Shown: one piece after another, positions 63,370 through 64,000 of the stretch | Layout of the letters: every line of letters begins with the position of its first letter | How positions within the stretch are numbered: the first letter of the stretch is position 1 | The notes under the pieces: model-generated | Databases searched by the model: none | What the model was told of the DNA's origin: nothing | The model's input: only the letters and a program-made list of their open reading frames with translations | Source of the DNA: Gracilaria gracilis | Taxonomy: Eukaryota; Rhodophyta; Florideophyceae; Gracilariales; Gracilariaceae | Length of the DNA stretch: 64,000 bases | NCBI GenBank assembly: GCA_030374805.1 | Contig: JARGSG010000099.1 | Coordinates: 206,841-270,840, forward strand | Direction of reading: 5' to 3' | Made by a program: the position numbers and the translations under genes

Positions 63370-63969
63370 TGAAGTGCAACGCCCTCCTTGAGGGATTCCC
63401 ATGACTTACTTATTTCCCACATGTCGGCTGGGTTAATTATGACTACATACGATGGCAACGTTGGTGGATGGGACACGTGGGACACGGCAGAGTCCAGGAA
63501 GTTGGCACAGCATGGCTGGTAATTCTGCACCCTTTCTGGGGGTATTCTAGATTATTATGGTATTTGCCGTACAGTACGGGAGGCGAGCTACACTACTTAG
63601 TGCGCCGGCAACTCTGCCGTCGCACCAAGTAAACCTCCCCAACCAGGGTTTTGGCTCTTGACTGCTTCGCCTTCGGCGGTACTCAACTCCTTTTTGGAGA
63701 GATATCCTGTAGCCTACGGACTGTCGATCCTCCCTGCATCCCCTAAACGAACCCACTATTGGGAGTATTTACCAATCGCTGTCGCGTGCGCCCTTGTATA
63801 AGGTTTCCACAGGCTTTGCCGTATCCTTAACCACATCTTGTGGACTCCCCTTTCCTTTTTTTCCTTTCCCTTTTTCCCCTTGCTTTTGGGTGGGGACTCC
63901 GCCACTCGCAGCCTGTGCTGACACCGCGTCGCACTCGCCACACTATGGACATTTCGCCTCCTTGGTGGA
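63370..63969 (+). repeat. 3' LTR of element B, left-hand 600 bp
   Basis: It starts TGAAGTGCAACGCCC and is collinear with the LTRs of element A until CTTGGTGGA. It is then interrupted by the start of another LTR in the opposite orientation. Confidence 0.88.
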
Positions 63970-64000
63970 TGTAGTGCAATGCCCCAATGGGGAGAGAACC
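63970..64000 (-). repeat. edge of a third LTR, in the orientation of element A, running off the window
   Basis: TGTAGTGCAATGCCCCAATG matches the outer edge of the element-A LTR at 41830. It directly follows GTGGA inside the 3' LTR of element B, so another A-type element was inserted there. Confidence 0.85.

Larger units (their letters stand above)
53296..63969 (+). mobile_element. Ty3/Gypsy-type LTR retrotransposon B (inverted copy of A, LTRs truncated)
   Basis: Order on the plus strand: the last 198 bp of a 5' LTR, primer-binding site at 53497, gag, pol pieces, chromodomain-like end, antisense ORFs, polypurine tract, and the first 600 bp of a 3' LTR. It is collinear with element A in the opposite orientation, and the coding arms are almost identical. 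The two LTR fragments share only GTGGA and together make one full LTR, as expected if another element had inserted at that site. Confidence 0.9.

Overview
The window is eukaryotic nuclear DNA. It is about half intron-poor housekeeping genes and half transposable elements. Five features point to an alga, and a florideophyte red alga (a Chondrus-like compact genome with gene islands between repeat blocks) is my best guess: a small protein with a membrane helix and a DnaJ-type zinc finger that looks plastid-targeted, a B12-dependent methionine synthase, mostly single-exon genes, the few introns being 72-160 nt, and large Ty3/Gypsy elements. No species is proven from the sequence.

Layout. 1-3.9 kb is extremely GC-rich and holds two low-complexity protein genes, convergent on each other. 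4-7.5 kb is mostly empty apart from a small membrane-protein candidate. 7.5-30.7 kb is the gene island: a PRA1-family protein, a spliced TIM13-like small Tim chaperone, a HUWE1/UPL1-type HECT ubiquitin ligase, an unrecognised Ser-rich protein, a spliced plastid-type zinc-finger membrane protein, methionine synthase, SUA5 (tRNA t6A synthesis), an Enhancer-of-polycomb protein, a RAD21 cohesin kleisin and a spliced SWC5/BCNT protein. Neighbouring genes are mostly divergent or convergent, with short shared spacers. EPL1, RAD21 and SWC5 sit next to each other, and all act on chromatin.

31-36 kb holds two paralogous genes of an unrecognised family with macrodomain-like glycine loops. The first is intact. 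The second is split by a 5'-truncated non-LTR retrotransposon flanked by a 10-bp target-site duplication. Further copies of the same retrotransposon family, or only its 3' tail, lie nearby. 37.1-39.2 kb is a DDE DNA transposon with perfect 32-bp terminal inverted repeats and a transposase broken by two stops.

41.8-64.0 kb is a pair of about 11-kb Ty3/Gypsy-type LTR retrotransposons in opposite orientation, lying almost head to head. Each has gag, protease-RT-RNase H, integrase and a chromodomain-like C terminus. Each also has a long ORF region on the opposite strand between pol and the 3' LTR. Both copies share the same in-frame stops and the same losses of catalytic residues in RT and integrase, so the shared ancestor was already defective. 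LTR junctions at 53296 and 63969 use the same 5-bp site, which suggests a nested insertion followed by tandem duplication, or an assembly artefact.
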